This document shows, in pieces, positions 42,715 to 50,495 of a stretch of 64,000 nt of DNA (within the stretch, counting starts at the first letter, position 1; each line of letters opens with the position of its first letter). The position numbers were made by a program, and so were the translations under genes. The DNA lies in NCBI GenBank assembly GCA_012103455.1, contig WLWT01000002.1, forward strand, positions 620,001 through 684,000. Reading direction: 5' to 3'. The notes beneath the pieces are model-generated. The model did not search any database, was not told the origin of the DNA, and saw only the letters and a program-made list of their open reading frames with translations. The DNA comes from Gammaproteobacteria bacterium (GTDB lineage: Bacteria; Pseudomonadota; Gammaproteobacteria; HK1).

Positions 42715-43281
42715 GGCGAACGGGTAAGCCCCGGTGAGATGAAGCCATGGGCTATATAAACCCCATAGGTTATAAACCCATAGGCTATAAACCCATACGG
42801 TTATAAACCCATGGGCCAGACTATGACGGGCTGAAACTCATCTGTCCAAGATCCATGAATGAAGCCAAACGATACCGGGCCACGGTGGAGTGACCCGGCA
42901 ATCCGCCTGAGGTGCGCCTCTACGCTCACGCCCAAGGGTTGGCCGCAACTCAAGTGGGCGGACATTATCTGCGCCGCAGCGGAAGCACTCCCGGCACAGC
43001 TAGCCGCAGCTTGGGCCGGCCTGGCAGCCTCCTGGCAACGGCGAAGGTTGGCCAAAAACCAGACAACACACTTGGGGGCGCCGCTAAAAATAGTCATTTT
43101 TTCGTGAGTGCAAGGAAGCACCGCGCGCAGAACCGCAGTGTATAGGTGATACCTGAGGATTCGAGCACGGCGCTGACGCCACAATCGCGGAAAAAGTGCA
43201 TTTTTAGCGGTGCCCTTGGGTTAATAGCGCACGCTGCGGTATAACAGCGGCTTGCATCCACACTGCATAGGTGCGAAGCCC
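42715..43281. other. Intergenic region with a tandem repeat
   Basis: At 42757-42812 four imperfect copies of a 16-17 bp unit (TATAAACCCATAGG type) lie in the upstream region of the MFS gene. A minus-strand frame at 42801-43184 has no recognisable domain and I do not call it. Otherwise nothing is seen. Confidence 0.5.
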
Positions 43282-44040
43282 GTGAGCGCTCCCGTCAAAG
43301 TCTTCTGGCAACCCCATTGAACCAGTTGTCTGCGGGTAAAGGATTACCTCTCGATCCGTGGGATCGAATTCGAATCGATTAATGTCATGGCCGATACCGG
43401 CGGCATGCAAGCATTGCGGGCGTTGGGCGCCCGCGCCGTGCCCATCGTGGCGCGGGGTAGCGAGTACGTGTTCGCCCAGGTCATCCGCGACGTGGTCGAA
43501 TTCCTCGGTTTGGAGGACGACCCCGAACCCCAACTCAGCCCGGCGCAACTGGCGCAGCGCTGCGACACGGTTTTGGCGGCCGCCATCAGGCTCACGCGGC
43601 AGATGCCGGATGAGCGCCTGGAAGATCAGTTGCCCAACCGGCCCCGCTCCTGGCGGGTTCTGATGCATCATGTGTTCCAGATCCCAGTGTCATTCCTGGA
43701 CCTGGAAGCCACCGGAGAAGCGCTCCAGTACGAGCATATGGTGGCCCCGCCGCCGGATGATATGCGCACCAGCACCGCTATCGCCGACTTCGGCACGGCG
43801 GTGCGCGCGCGCTTCCGTGCCTGGTGGGCAGCCAGTCGATCACAGTCCTTCGACGGTCAAGTGCCCACCTATTTCGGCGCCACCACGCGGCATGAAATGC
43901 TGGAGCGCACGGTCTGGCATTCGGCCCAACACACGCGGCAAGTGGCATCGCTGCTCGAGCAGGCCGGGATCACGCCGGAGCAGCCCCTAGGCGCCGAGCA
44001 CATTGCCGGACTGCCTCTTACGGACCGGATCTGGGACTAG
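43282..44040 (+). CDS. Glutaredoxin-DinB fusion with in-frame TGA at the first redox Cys
   Basis: From GTG at 43282 the frame is open to 44040 except one TGA at 43318-43320. It reads SAPVKVFWQPH-TGA-TSCLRVKDYL, then GIEFESINVMADTGGMQALR, ALGARAVPIVARG and VFAQVIRDVVEFLGL: a glutaredoxin fold in which TGA stands exactly where the first Cys of CxxC belongs, with the second Cys intact. Residues about 85-250 are a DinB-like four-helix domain (RVLMHHVFQIPVSFLDLE, ERTVWHSAQHTRQVASLLEQ with His ligands). Either a selenocysteine is inserted (UxxC redox motif, known in selenoprotein glutaredoxins) or the gene has a TGC-to-TGA nonsense mutation. If unread, translation could restart at ATG 43387, giving a 217-residue protein without the redox motif. 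Confidence 0.75.
43334..43349 (+). promoter_or_regulatory. Small hairpin downstream of the TGA (SECIS-like?)
   Basis: GGTAA-AGGA-TTACC with an added G-T pair gives a 5-6 bp stem; the loop starts 19 nt after the TGA and has G in its first two positions. Bacterial SECIS elements usually place a G-containing apical loop roughly 16-37 nt after UGA, so the geometry is acceptable, but the stem is short and such hairpins arise by chance. Confidence 0.25.
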
Positions 44041-44063
44041 TAATCACCAGCACCGGTGTCACT

Positions 44064-44095
44064 GCTGACCGCGGCGACTCTTCACCGCGGTCAGC
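44064..44095 (+). terminator. Strong 11-bp inverted repeat, possible terminator
   Basis: GCTGACCGCGG and CCGCGGTCAGC are perfect complements around a 10-nt loop, 24 bp after the glutaredoxin-DinB gene and 34 bp before tupB. There is no T-run after it on either strand, so it may instead stabilise an mRNA end or attenuate transcription into tupB. Confidence 0.45.
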
Positions 44096-44128
44096 ACCCG
44101 CCGCGCTGCCCGCGCCGATGCGCTGCAC

Positions 44129-44836
44129 ATGAATGATCTGACAGCAGCCGCGGCGGAAGCATTTCGGCTGGTGATAACCCTCGATCCGGACCTCGGCGAA
44201 ATCGTCGCACTGTCGCTGCGGATCAGCCTCACAGCCGTTCTAGTAGCCGCCGCGATAGCGCTGCCCCTGGGCGCCTTGTTGGGCGCCACCCGCTTCAAAG
44301 GCCGCCGCGCCCTCATCGTGTTGTTCAACGCGCTGATGGGCTTACCCCCAGTGGTGGTGGGCTTACTGGTCTATCTCATGCTGTCGCGCTCGGGGCCACT
44401 GGGCGTATTCGGCCTGCTCTACACCCCCACGGCCATGATCATCGCCCAGATCGTATTGGTGACCCCCATCATCACCGCCATCACCCGCCAGACAGTCGAT
44501 GATCTGCGGGACGAATACCACGAACAGCTACGCGCTTTTGGCCTCAACACCTGGCAGACCCTACCCACCCTCCTATGGGAAGCGCGGCCAAGCCTGCTCA
44601 CCGCCTTATTGGCGGGCTTTGGCCGGGCCATCGCGGAAGTGGGCGCCGTGCTCATCGTCGGCGGCAACATCGATCACCTCACCCGCGTCATGACCACCGC
44701 CATCGCCCTCGAGACCTCCAAGGGCAACCTCGCCCTGGCGCTGGGGCTCGGCCTGGTTTTGATGCTGATCGCCGTACTGGTCAATGCCGCCGCCAGCATT
44801 GCCAGCCCGGCGCGGTCAACTGGCGCGGTCAACTGA
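44129..44836 (+). CDS. tupB: Tungstate ABC transporter permease
   Basis: 235 residues with about five membrane helices and the permease EAA-like loop LRAFGLNTWQTLPTLLWEARP. The segment FNALMGLPPVVVGLLVYLMLSRSGPLG is characteristic of TupB/WtpB-type oxyanion permeases. It is first of three genes tupB-tupC-tupA; the ATPase gene begins within about 10 bp of its stop. Import of tungstate (possibly molybdate) across the inner membrane, for W- or Mo-enzymes, is the expected role. Starts are consistent with operon spacing. Confidence 0.9.
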   Translation: MNDLTAAAAEAFRLVITLDPDLGEIVALSLRISLTAVLVAAAIALPLGALLGATRFKGRRALIVLFNALMGLPPVVVGLLVYLMLSRSGPLGVFGLLYTPTAMIIAQIVLVTPIITAITRQTVDDLRDEYHEQLRAFGLNTWQTLPTLLWEARPSLLTALLAGFGRAIAEVGAVLIVGGNIDHLTRVMTTAIALETSKGNLALALGLGLVLMLIAVLVNAAASIASPARSTGAVN

Positions 44837-44843
44837 TGGGCGG

Positions 44844-45596
44844 GTGCTTCCAGTGACCGCCAGCCGCACCTCCGTAGTGCCCCTGGCCACCGATAACATC
44901 CGCGTGGTGCGCGGTGGCCGCGCCCTGCTGGATGGTATTTCGCTGTCGCTCCATGGCTCATCCATCCGCGCGTTGATGGGGCCAAACGGTGCCGGCAAAA
45001 GCTTGTTACTGCGGATACTGGCTAATCTCGCCAAGGCGGACAGCGGTACGGTGCTCTGGAATGGCGCGCCGCCCGATCTCAGCCGCGCCGTGCGCATAGG
45101 GTTTGTCTTGCAAAAACCGGTCATGCTGCGGCGTACCGTGCTCGCTAATGTGCGCTTCGCCCTGGCCGCCACTGGCGTTCCCGCACGGCAGCAAACGATC
45201 CGGGCTACCGCTTTATTGGCCAATGCCCATCTGCAACACTTGAGCGCGGCGCCGGCGCGGTTGCTATCGGCGGGAGAGCAGCAGCGGGTGGCTTTAGTGA
45301 GAGCGTTGGCTTGCGAGCCGGAAGTTTTATTATTGGATGAACCGACCGCCAATTTGGATCCGAGCGCCACCGCCCATATAGAGACGCTACTGCGCGAAGC
45401 GGCCTCGCACGGCACCCTGGTAACGCTCATCACCCATGATCCGGGGCAGATCAAGCGGATCACGGACGAGGTCATTTTTCTACACCGGGGGCGTGTCACC
45501 GAGCGCACTCCAACCGGTACGTTCTTGTCGCAACCGGGCAGTGTGGAGGCGCGGGCATTCCTGGACGGTAAACTGCTGACTGAAACAACTCTCTGA
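44844..45596 (+). CDS. tupC: Tungstate ABC transporter ATPase
   Basis: About 250 residues. Walker A GPNGAGKS, Q-loop FVLQKPVML, signature LLSAGEQQR (a known variant of LSGGQ in this subfamily), Walker B VLLLDEPTANLD and H-loop LITHDPGQ are all present. The start is not certain: GTG 44844 or GTG 44853 both lie just after tupB; the longer frame into tupB is less likely. It energises TupB. Confidence 0.9.
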   Translation: MLPVTASRTSVVPLATDNIRVVRGGRALLDGISLSLHGSSIRALMGPNGAGKSLLLRILANLAKADSGTVLWNGAPPDLSRAVRIGFVLQKPVMLRRTVLANVRFALAATGVPARQQTIRATALLANAHLQHLSAAPARLLSAGEQQRVALVRALACEPEVLLLDEPTANLDPSATAHIETLLREAASHGTLVTLITHDPGQIKRITDEVIFLHRGRVTERTPTGTFLSQPGSVEARAFLDGKLLTETTL

Positions 45597-45625
45597 CTAT
45601 TGGCGATCATCCCGAGAATCTCCTG

Positions 45626-46447
45626 ATGCTCCTCGCTTCTCGAGTGCTGGCTACCCTAGCGGCTTCAGCATGGCTCTCCTTCGCCATGGCGGCTAGCGAT
45701 CCGGTGCTGCTCCAGTCAACCACGTCCACCCAAAACTCCGGCCTGCTGGATTATCTTCTGCCGAAGTTCACCGCGGCGATGGGCATTGAGGTACGCGTGG
45801 TAGCGGTGGGCACCGGACAAGCGCTCAAGAACGCCCGCAACGGCGACGGCGATGTGTTGTTAGTGCATGCGCAGGATGCGGAAGAGCAGTTCGTCGCCCG
45901 TGGTTACGGCGTGCAGCGCTTTGATCTGATGTACAACGACTTCGTGATCGTAGGGCCACGCCATGATCCAGCGGGGCTCAGCGGACTCGATAATGCCGTG
46001 GACGCCCTGCGCGCCATCGCCGGCCAAGCCGCTTTATTTGCCTCCAGGGGCGATGATTCCGGTACCCATAAGAGAGAACTAGGCCTGTGGCGCCTAACCG
46101 GGATCGACTCTTCAGCGGCCAGCGGCGGTTGGTACCTGGAGACCGGCTCGGGCATGGGTGCGACGCTGAATACCGCTGTAGGGCTACGAGCTTACACCCT
46201 CACCGACAGAGCCACCTGGATAGCCTTCGGCAACAAAACGGATTTCGCCGTACTCGTCGCTGGCGATCACCAGCTCTTTAACCAGTACGGCGTGATCTTG
46301 GTCAACCCGGACCGCCACCCGCACGTTAATGCCGCGGGCGGCCGGGCGCTGATCGGCTGGTTGCTGGGCCGGCATGGTCAGGCCGCCATCGCCCAGTATC
46401 AAATAGCCGGCCAGCAGTTGTTCTTTCCCAACGCGAAGGTGCGCTGA
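45626..46447 (+). CDS. tupA: Tungstate-binding periplasmic protein
   Basis: 273 residues with a signal peptide (ASAWLSFAMAA-SD) and the TupA fold: LLQSTTSTQNSGLLDYLLP, where the STTS motif binds the oxyanion, VGTGQALKNARNGDGDVLLVH, NDFVIVGP and RGDDSGTHKRELGLW. It delivers tungstate to TupB. The order tupBCA with the binding protein last is uncommon (tupABC is the usual order) but each identification is secure. Confidence 0.92.
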   Translation: MLLASRVLATLAASAWLSFAMAASDPVLLQSTTSTQNSGLLDYLLPKFTAAMGIEVRVVAVGTGQALKNARNGDGDVLLVHAQDAEEQFVARGYGVQRFDLMYNDFVIVGPRHDPAGLSGLDNAVDALRAIAGQAALFASRGDDSGTHKRELGLWRLTGIDSSAASGGWYLETGSGMGATLNTAVGLRAYTLTDRATWIAFGNKTDFAVLVAGDHQLFNQYGVILVNPDRHPHVNAAGGRALIGWLLGRHGQAAIAQYQIAGQQLFFPNAKVR

Positions 46448-46479
46448 TACGGCGCGGCACAGCATGGGTCCTGGCACTC

Positions 46480-46917
46480 ATGGTGGCGCTGGCAGCCATC
46501 ACCGGGGTCTACACCTACGGTAGAGCGTTGCGCCAAGGCGATCGGCCAGTTCCCGGAGACGAGCACCGCATCGAGTCACCCAATCCGAATAGTGCTTATC
46601 ACCTGTCAATCAAGCTCAACTACCCCAACCCACATGAGCGGGCGCGGGCCGCAGCCGAAAGTAGGACCTCCCCAGGCAACAATATCTTCATGCACAGCAA
46701 AGCGGTCTCCATTGGCTGCCTGGCGATGGCCGCTCCGGCTGTCGCGGAATTGTTCGTGCTCGTGGCCGGTGCGGGCATTGAGGGTGCGGGCATTGAGAAC
46801 GTGTCCATAGTCATCGCTCCCCAGGATCCCAGGACGCAACCCTTGACGGCGGCTGGGCACCCGCCCTGGATCCGTGATCGGTACGCCCGCATCGAGGCTC
46901 AATGCAGCAGGTTTTAG
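46480..46917 (+). CDS. L,D-transpeptidase-like (YkuD) protein, short
   Basis: 145 residues. It opens with a hydrophobic segment (MVALAAITGVYTYG) that may be a signal anchor, then VPGDEHRIESPNPNSAYHLS and LKLNYPN-type SIKLNYPNPHERARA, and the catalytic-type segment NIFMHSKAVSIGCLAM, in which H...SxGC matches the YkuD active site. YafK/ErfK-type relatives are over 200 residues, and the first ~80 residues of the usual domain are missing here, so it may be shortened. The end contains a 15-bp in-frame duplication (GAGIE repeated). It would cross-link peptidoglycan if active. Confidence 0.7.
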   Translation: MVALAAITGVYTYGRALRQGDRPVPGDEHRIESPNPNSAYHLSIKLNYPNPHERARAAAESRTSPGNNIFMHSKAVSIGCLAMAAPAVAELFVLVAGAGIEGAGIENVSIVIAPQDPRTQPLTAAGHPPWIRDRYARIEAQCSRF

Positions 46918-46929
46918 CTCCCCCCCCAT

Positions 46930-46972
46930 TCGTCTAAGCGCGCCGTCTAAGCGCGCCGTCTAAGCGCAGGCC
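46930..46972 (+). repeat. Triple 14-bp tandem repeat
   Basis: CGTCTAAGCGCGC is repeated three times between the transpeptidase-like gene and the 3' end of the convergent hydrolase gene. No function is suggested; it belongs to a set of short tandem duplications in the window. Confidence 0.85.
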
Positions 46973-47844
46973 GCTGCGGCCAAAATAGCCGCCGTACAGG
47001 CCCGCGCCCGCTCGTACATCACCCAATGGCCACCCCCTTCGATGATCTCGATGCGGGCAGCGGGATGAAACCCACGCACATAGGCGATGCGGCCATCGAG
47101 GTCGGGGAGCGCGTAGAGGTCCCGGCTGCCCCAGACAAAAGTCAGCGCTACCCGAATGTGCGGGATACACCGGCGCAGCACGTCGCCATCGGCTAGCGGG
47201 TGGGAGCGGATGCGGGCGCGACGGGCATTGTGTAGTTGCAGCGCCGCCGCGCCGTCGTCGATTGCATCCACGTTGTGCAACATCATGACGCCGAGATTGT
47301 GGCTCTGGGCAGCGAGACATTGAGCCTCGCTCATGGTTGCGTCCATCGGCTGTAACCGCCCGCGCAGACCGGCCCATGGCATACCCATGGAGGCGCCGCC
47401 GATGACCGTCAAGGAGCGTATCGCCGGCCATTGCTGCGCCGCCATACGGGCACCAATGATGCTGCCTAAAGAAAAACCGGCCAGATGAAAAGGACCGGCG
47501 GTCAACTGCTCTATACCGGCCCCCACGAGCTCTGCCCAGTGGGCCACCGAGCCCATCAGATCGGTGGGGTCAAAACGCCGCGGCGCCTCATCGGATTCGC
47601 CCAAACCCGGCAAATCCGCCGCGAAAACCCGGTGCTGGCGGGCCAGCTCATCCAAATTCCGCAGCCAATGGGTCCAGGAGCCGGAACCGCCGTGCAGCAG
47701 CACTAACGGCTCGCCCTCGCCCCACACGTGCCAACTCATGGTGCCGCTGCCACAGGGTGTGACGAACTTCTCGGCGCGGCGGGCCAGGGGTTGGGCAGGT
47801 GCCGGGTAGGCGGCGGCGTCTACGGGCAATGATTCAGCGCTCAT
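46960..47844 (-). CDS. Alpha/beta hydrolase
   Basis: 294 residues. Oxyanion loop HGGSGSWTHW, FAADLPGLGESD, nucleophile elbow AGFSLGS (Ser), acid Asp in WGSRDLYALPD and the final His in EGGGHWVMYER show a complete catalytic triad of the alpha/beta hydrolase fold. The substrate is unknown; relatives include esterases and C-C hydrolases. The protein has no signal peptide and should be cytoplasmic. Confidence 0.9.
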   Translation of the reverse strand: MSAESLPVDAAAYPAPAQPLARRAEKFVTPCGSGTMSWHVWGEGEPLVLLHGGSGSWTHWLRNLDELARQHRVFAADLPGLGESDEAPRRFDPTDLMGSVAHWAELVGAGIEQLTAGPFHLAGFSLGSIIGARMAAQQWPAIRSLTVIGGASMGMPWAGLRGRLQPMDATMSEAQCLAAQSHNLGVMMLHNVDAIDDGAAALQLHNARRARIRSHPLADGDVLRRCIPHIRVALTFVWGSRDLYALPDLDGRIAYVRGFHPAARIEIIEGGGHWVMYERARACTAAILAAAACA

Positions 47845-48402
47845 GACAACGGTGCATGATGACAGCGGTGAATGAGGGTTGCGGCGTCAAGCATGTTAAG
47901 CGCTTAGCCCGGCAATGTGTTCATAATCTGTTTTGAACACCGTCGCATCCGGCATGTTGCATCGCAGCAAAGCGTATAATGCGCCGTCGATCCGCGCTCC
48001 CTGGTCCGCGCTCCCTGAAGGTGTGCAACGTAATTGGCTGGCTGGCCGGCCTGTACCAGTGATGCATGCGGGACTGGCAACTCTCCCCCCAGTCCTGATT
48101 TCTGTCTATCGGATTATCGGTGGCAAGAGCAGGAGCGGACCGCTCGATGAAAGCTACCTGTTCGCTACACTTTTGTGACGAATAAATGTTCTCGACGGTC
48201 CAAGGAAAAAGCTCATCCCCGCACCGCATGGGCTGTGGAATAGCCGCCGTATTACCACCCAGCTACCTCTTCCCCTCAATGCGGGTCCGGTCTGAAATGG
48301 ATGGCATAGGGTTCGATGCGTAAGGTTCGATGATTCGCTGGTAAAAAATAACATGCCTTGGCCCATACTTTAGCGCCGGCCCATCATCCCACAGGCAACA
48401 CC
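47845..48402. other. Intergenic region, nothing recognised
   Basis: About 560 bp between divergent genes. No convincing ORF, tRNA or IS end. It must contain the promoters of the hydrolase and of the DUF169 gene but I cannot identify their elements. Confidence 0.4.
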
Positions 48403-49200
48403 ATGACCCCCAACTGCTGGAACGACGCAACCGAATACGATTTCCCCGCGCTGGTGGAAGCACTCAACCGCTATCTGCGCCTGAAAACCATTCCCATCGG
48501 CATGAAGCGTTTCAGAACCCGCGAAGAGATGGAGGCGGTGCCGCGCATCCGCCGGCCCGATCCGAAGGAGAAGCTGGCGACCGATCAGATCGTGGGGCAA
48601 TCGCGCTGGCTGGGCTGGACCATCGGTATCACCATGGACAATCTGATGGGCGCCCAGTGCGGCGCCGTCATCGGCCTGCATCCGCGCACCGACCAATGGC
48701 TGAGCGGCGAGCGCATGAACGGGGTGTGGTACGGCACCTTGGAGGATAGCGCCGCCCACCAAGCGGCCATGACCTGCGCCCGCTATGGCGACTACCAAGC
48801 CCTGGCGGTAGCGCCACTGGCCAACCGCCGCTTGGACAATCCGGATATCTGTCTCATCTACGCGACGCCCGGGCAGATGATCACGCTCATCAACGGCTTG
48901 CAGTACACCCGCTACAAGAAGCTCGAGTTCGGCTGCGTCGGCGAAAGCGCCTGCGCCGATTCCTGGGGCCGGGCACTGGCGAGCGGTGAGCCGTCCGTGT
49001 CCATCCCCTGTTACGCCGAGCGCAAATTCGGCGGCGTACAGGACGATGAGCTGCTGATGGCCATGAAACCCAGCGATTTGCCGCACACGGTCAAAGGATT
49101 GCAGTCCCTCAGCCGCAACGGCCTGCGCTACCCGATCCCGAACCACGGCCTGCAAAAATCGCCACTCGACAGTATAGAAGCCAGTTACGGCGCTGACTGA
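48403..49200 (+). CDS. DUF169 family protein
   Basis: 265 residues from ATG 48403 (an in-frame ATG at 48358 adds 15 non-conserved residues). RLKTIPIGMKRF at the start, GAQCGAVIGLHP, a Cys in SIPCYAERKFGG and LMAMKPSDLP..VKGLQSLS at the end are the DUF169 pattern. The family includes proteins with possible metal or corrinoid association and often occurs with reductases, but the activity is not established. The 3' end overlaps the convergent coiled-coil gene by 16 bp. Confidence 0.85.
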   Translation: MTPNCWNDATEYDFPALVEALNRYLRLKTIPIGMKRFRTREEMEAVPRIRRPDPKEKLATDQIVGQSRWLGWTIGITMDNLMGAQCGAVIGLHPRTDQWLSGERMNGVWYGTLEDSAAHQAAMTCARYGDYQALAVAPLANRRLDNPDICLIYATPGQMITLINGLQYTRYKKLEFGCVGESACADSWGRALASGEPSVSIPCYAERKFGGVQDDELLMAMKPSDLPHTVKGLQSLSRNGLRYPIPNHGLQKSPLDSIEASYGAD

Positions 49201-50309
49201 GACGCTTCTAGCACGGCGATCTGTGCCTCCAGCACTTGCGCGCAGGTGCTCGGATCGCCCTCGGTGAGACCGAGGCGGTTTAGCTCCCGCCAGATGGTGT
49301 CGCGGTGCTCGCCGGCCTCCTTGGCGATCCGCGCGCGCTCGGCTGTCACTTCACGAAGTTCGCTTTGTATCCGCGCCGCCTGCGCCGCAGCGCGGAAGGC
49401 GGTCGCCAGCACCGGCTCTAGATCATCCGCATCCAGACCCACCCGGCGCAGACGCGCCTTGAGGGTTAACTCCACTTCTACCCGCTCGATCGATAGCTCC
49501 GCGAACCGGGCGTCGGCATCATTTTCTGGCACCGGCTGAACCGGGGGAGGCGGTGCCTCGCGGGCCGCTTCGAGGGCAGTGATCTCTTTTTGCAAGGCGT
49601 CTAGACGGCTTTGAACGGCATCAGCGTGCCATTCAGGGGCGGCTAGGTGGGTGGCGCTGAAGCGGCGCTCCGCCCCCAAGCGGACCCATTGCGCATCATC
49701 GCCGCGGTTGAGCAACGCCGACAGCGGCCCCACCACCGGGATGAGCAGTACCAGCACGGACCAATGCACTGCGAGCGCGCCCCACACCGCCGCCAACACC
49801 GCCATGAGCATCACCACGCGCACGCTCAGCTCCACGCGCTTGGACGTCTTCGGCTCCTTGGCCTTGGCCCAAGCTGCTAGCGCATCGGCGGCCTCTTTAA
49901 GGCGTGGCAGTTCGTCGTCTTGCTCCGCCCTGTGCTTGCCATCACCGCCCAACAGGCTACTTAAGCGTCTCTCTACAGCATCGCGGCGCAGCAGCAGCTC
50001 GCCGATGGCGGCCTGGTCCGAGCGCTCATAGCTGCTGGCCACCTCTTGCCCGCTGGCGTCCAGGTCCAGCTCGATGCGGCGCACTTCCAACTCGGCGATA
50101 TGTGAAGAGAGGATGTCCGCTTGCGCGTCAAGCTGTGCTGCTTGCGCCAAGCGCCCGCGCAGAGCTTGCGCCAGCCCGGCCCGCTCGGCCTGCGGCAGCG
50201 CGGTGCAGGCCTGCGTAGTCAACCGGCATACCCGCAGTTGCCGCCGCCGCGCAACCACCACCGCCCTGAGTGCCGCTTGCGCTGTGGCCCGGCCTGCCCG
50301 CCAGGCCAC
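49185..50309 (-). CDS. Coiled-coil membrane protein of unknown function next to cas operon
   Basis: 374 residues. Ala/Glu/Arg-rich helices (about 30-150) that should form coiled coils, two membrane helices (about 160-200: VVMLMAVLAAVWGALAVHW, VLVLLIPVVGPL), then another coiled-coil half (LQKEITALEAAREA, RIQSELREVTAERARIAKEA). A Pro-rich linker (PPPPVQPVP) joins the last segments. No family recognised. It is 180 bp downstream of csb2 on the same strand, where many I-G loci would have adaptation genes, but it has no Cas feature. The start may be farther upstream. Confidence 0.6.
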   Translation of the reverse strand: MAWRAGRATAQAALRAVVVARRRQLRVCRLTTQACTALPQAERAGLAQALRGRLAQAAQLDAQADILSSHIAELEVRRIELDLDASGQEVASSYERSDQAAIGELLLRRDAVERRLSSLLGGDGKHRAEQDDELPRLKEAADALAAWAKAKEPKTSKRVELSVRVVMLMAVLAAVWGALAVHWSVLVLLIPVVGPLSALLNRGDDAQWVRLGAERRFSATHLAAPEWHADAVQSRLDALQKEITALEAAREAPPPPVQPVPENDADARFAELSIERVEVELTLKARLRRVGLDADDLEPVLATAFRAAAQAARIQSELREVTAERARIAKEAGEHRDTIWRELNRLGLTEGDPSTCAQVLEAQIAVLEASQSAP

Positions 50310-50459
50310 GCGCGGATGCCGGAGCTGGCCCTGGCAATGCCGTTCGCGGCAGCTGGGGTGGTAGCCGTCCCGGCAGCGCGAGACCGTGTCGGCGAGTAAG
50401 CGGCGATGGCCATGGATACGTCTTCGTCTGGCTTGGATAACAAAATGGTATGCGCCGCA

Positions 50460-50495
50460 GGCTGGTAATGTTCAACCCAATGTAATGTTCAATCC
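50460..50495 (+). repeat. Short direct repeat 3' of csb2
   Basis: AATGTTCAACCCAATG is followed immediately by AATGTTCAATCCAATG with one mismatch. Two copies only; too few and too close to be a CRISPR array. Confidence 0.7.

Noticed and set aside
42757..42812. Tandem repeats considered as a CRISPR array
   Set aside because: Units are 16-17 bp with no spacers between them.
42801..43184. A 127-codon minus-strand frame, considered as a DUF1127-like or stress gene
   Set aside because: No match to the DUF1127 pattern and no ribosome site; left as intergenic.
43204..43671. A 155-codon minus-strand frame
   Set aside because: It is antisense to the glutaredoxin domain, which has clear family motifs on the plus strand.
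48370..49155. A 261-codon minus-strand frame
   Set aside because: Antisense of the DUF169 gene; composition V/A/H/Q-rich and without domains.
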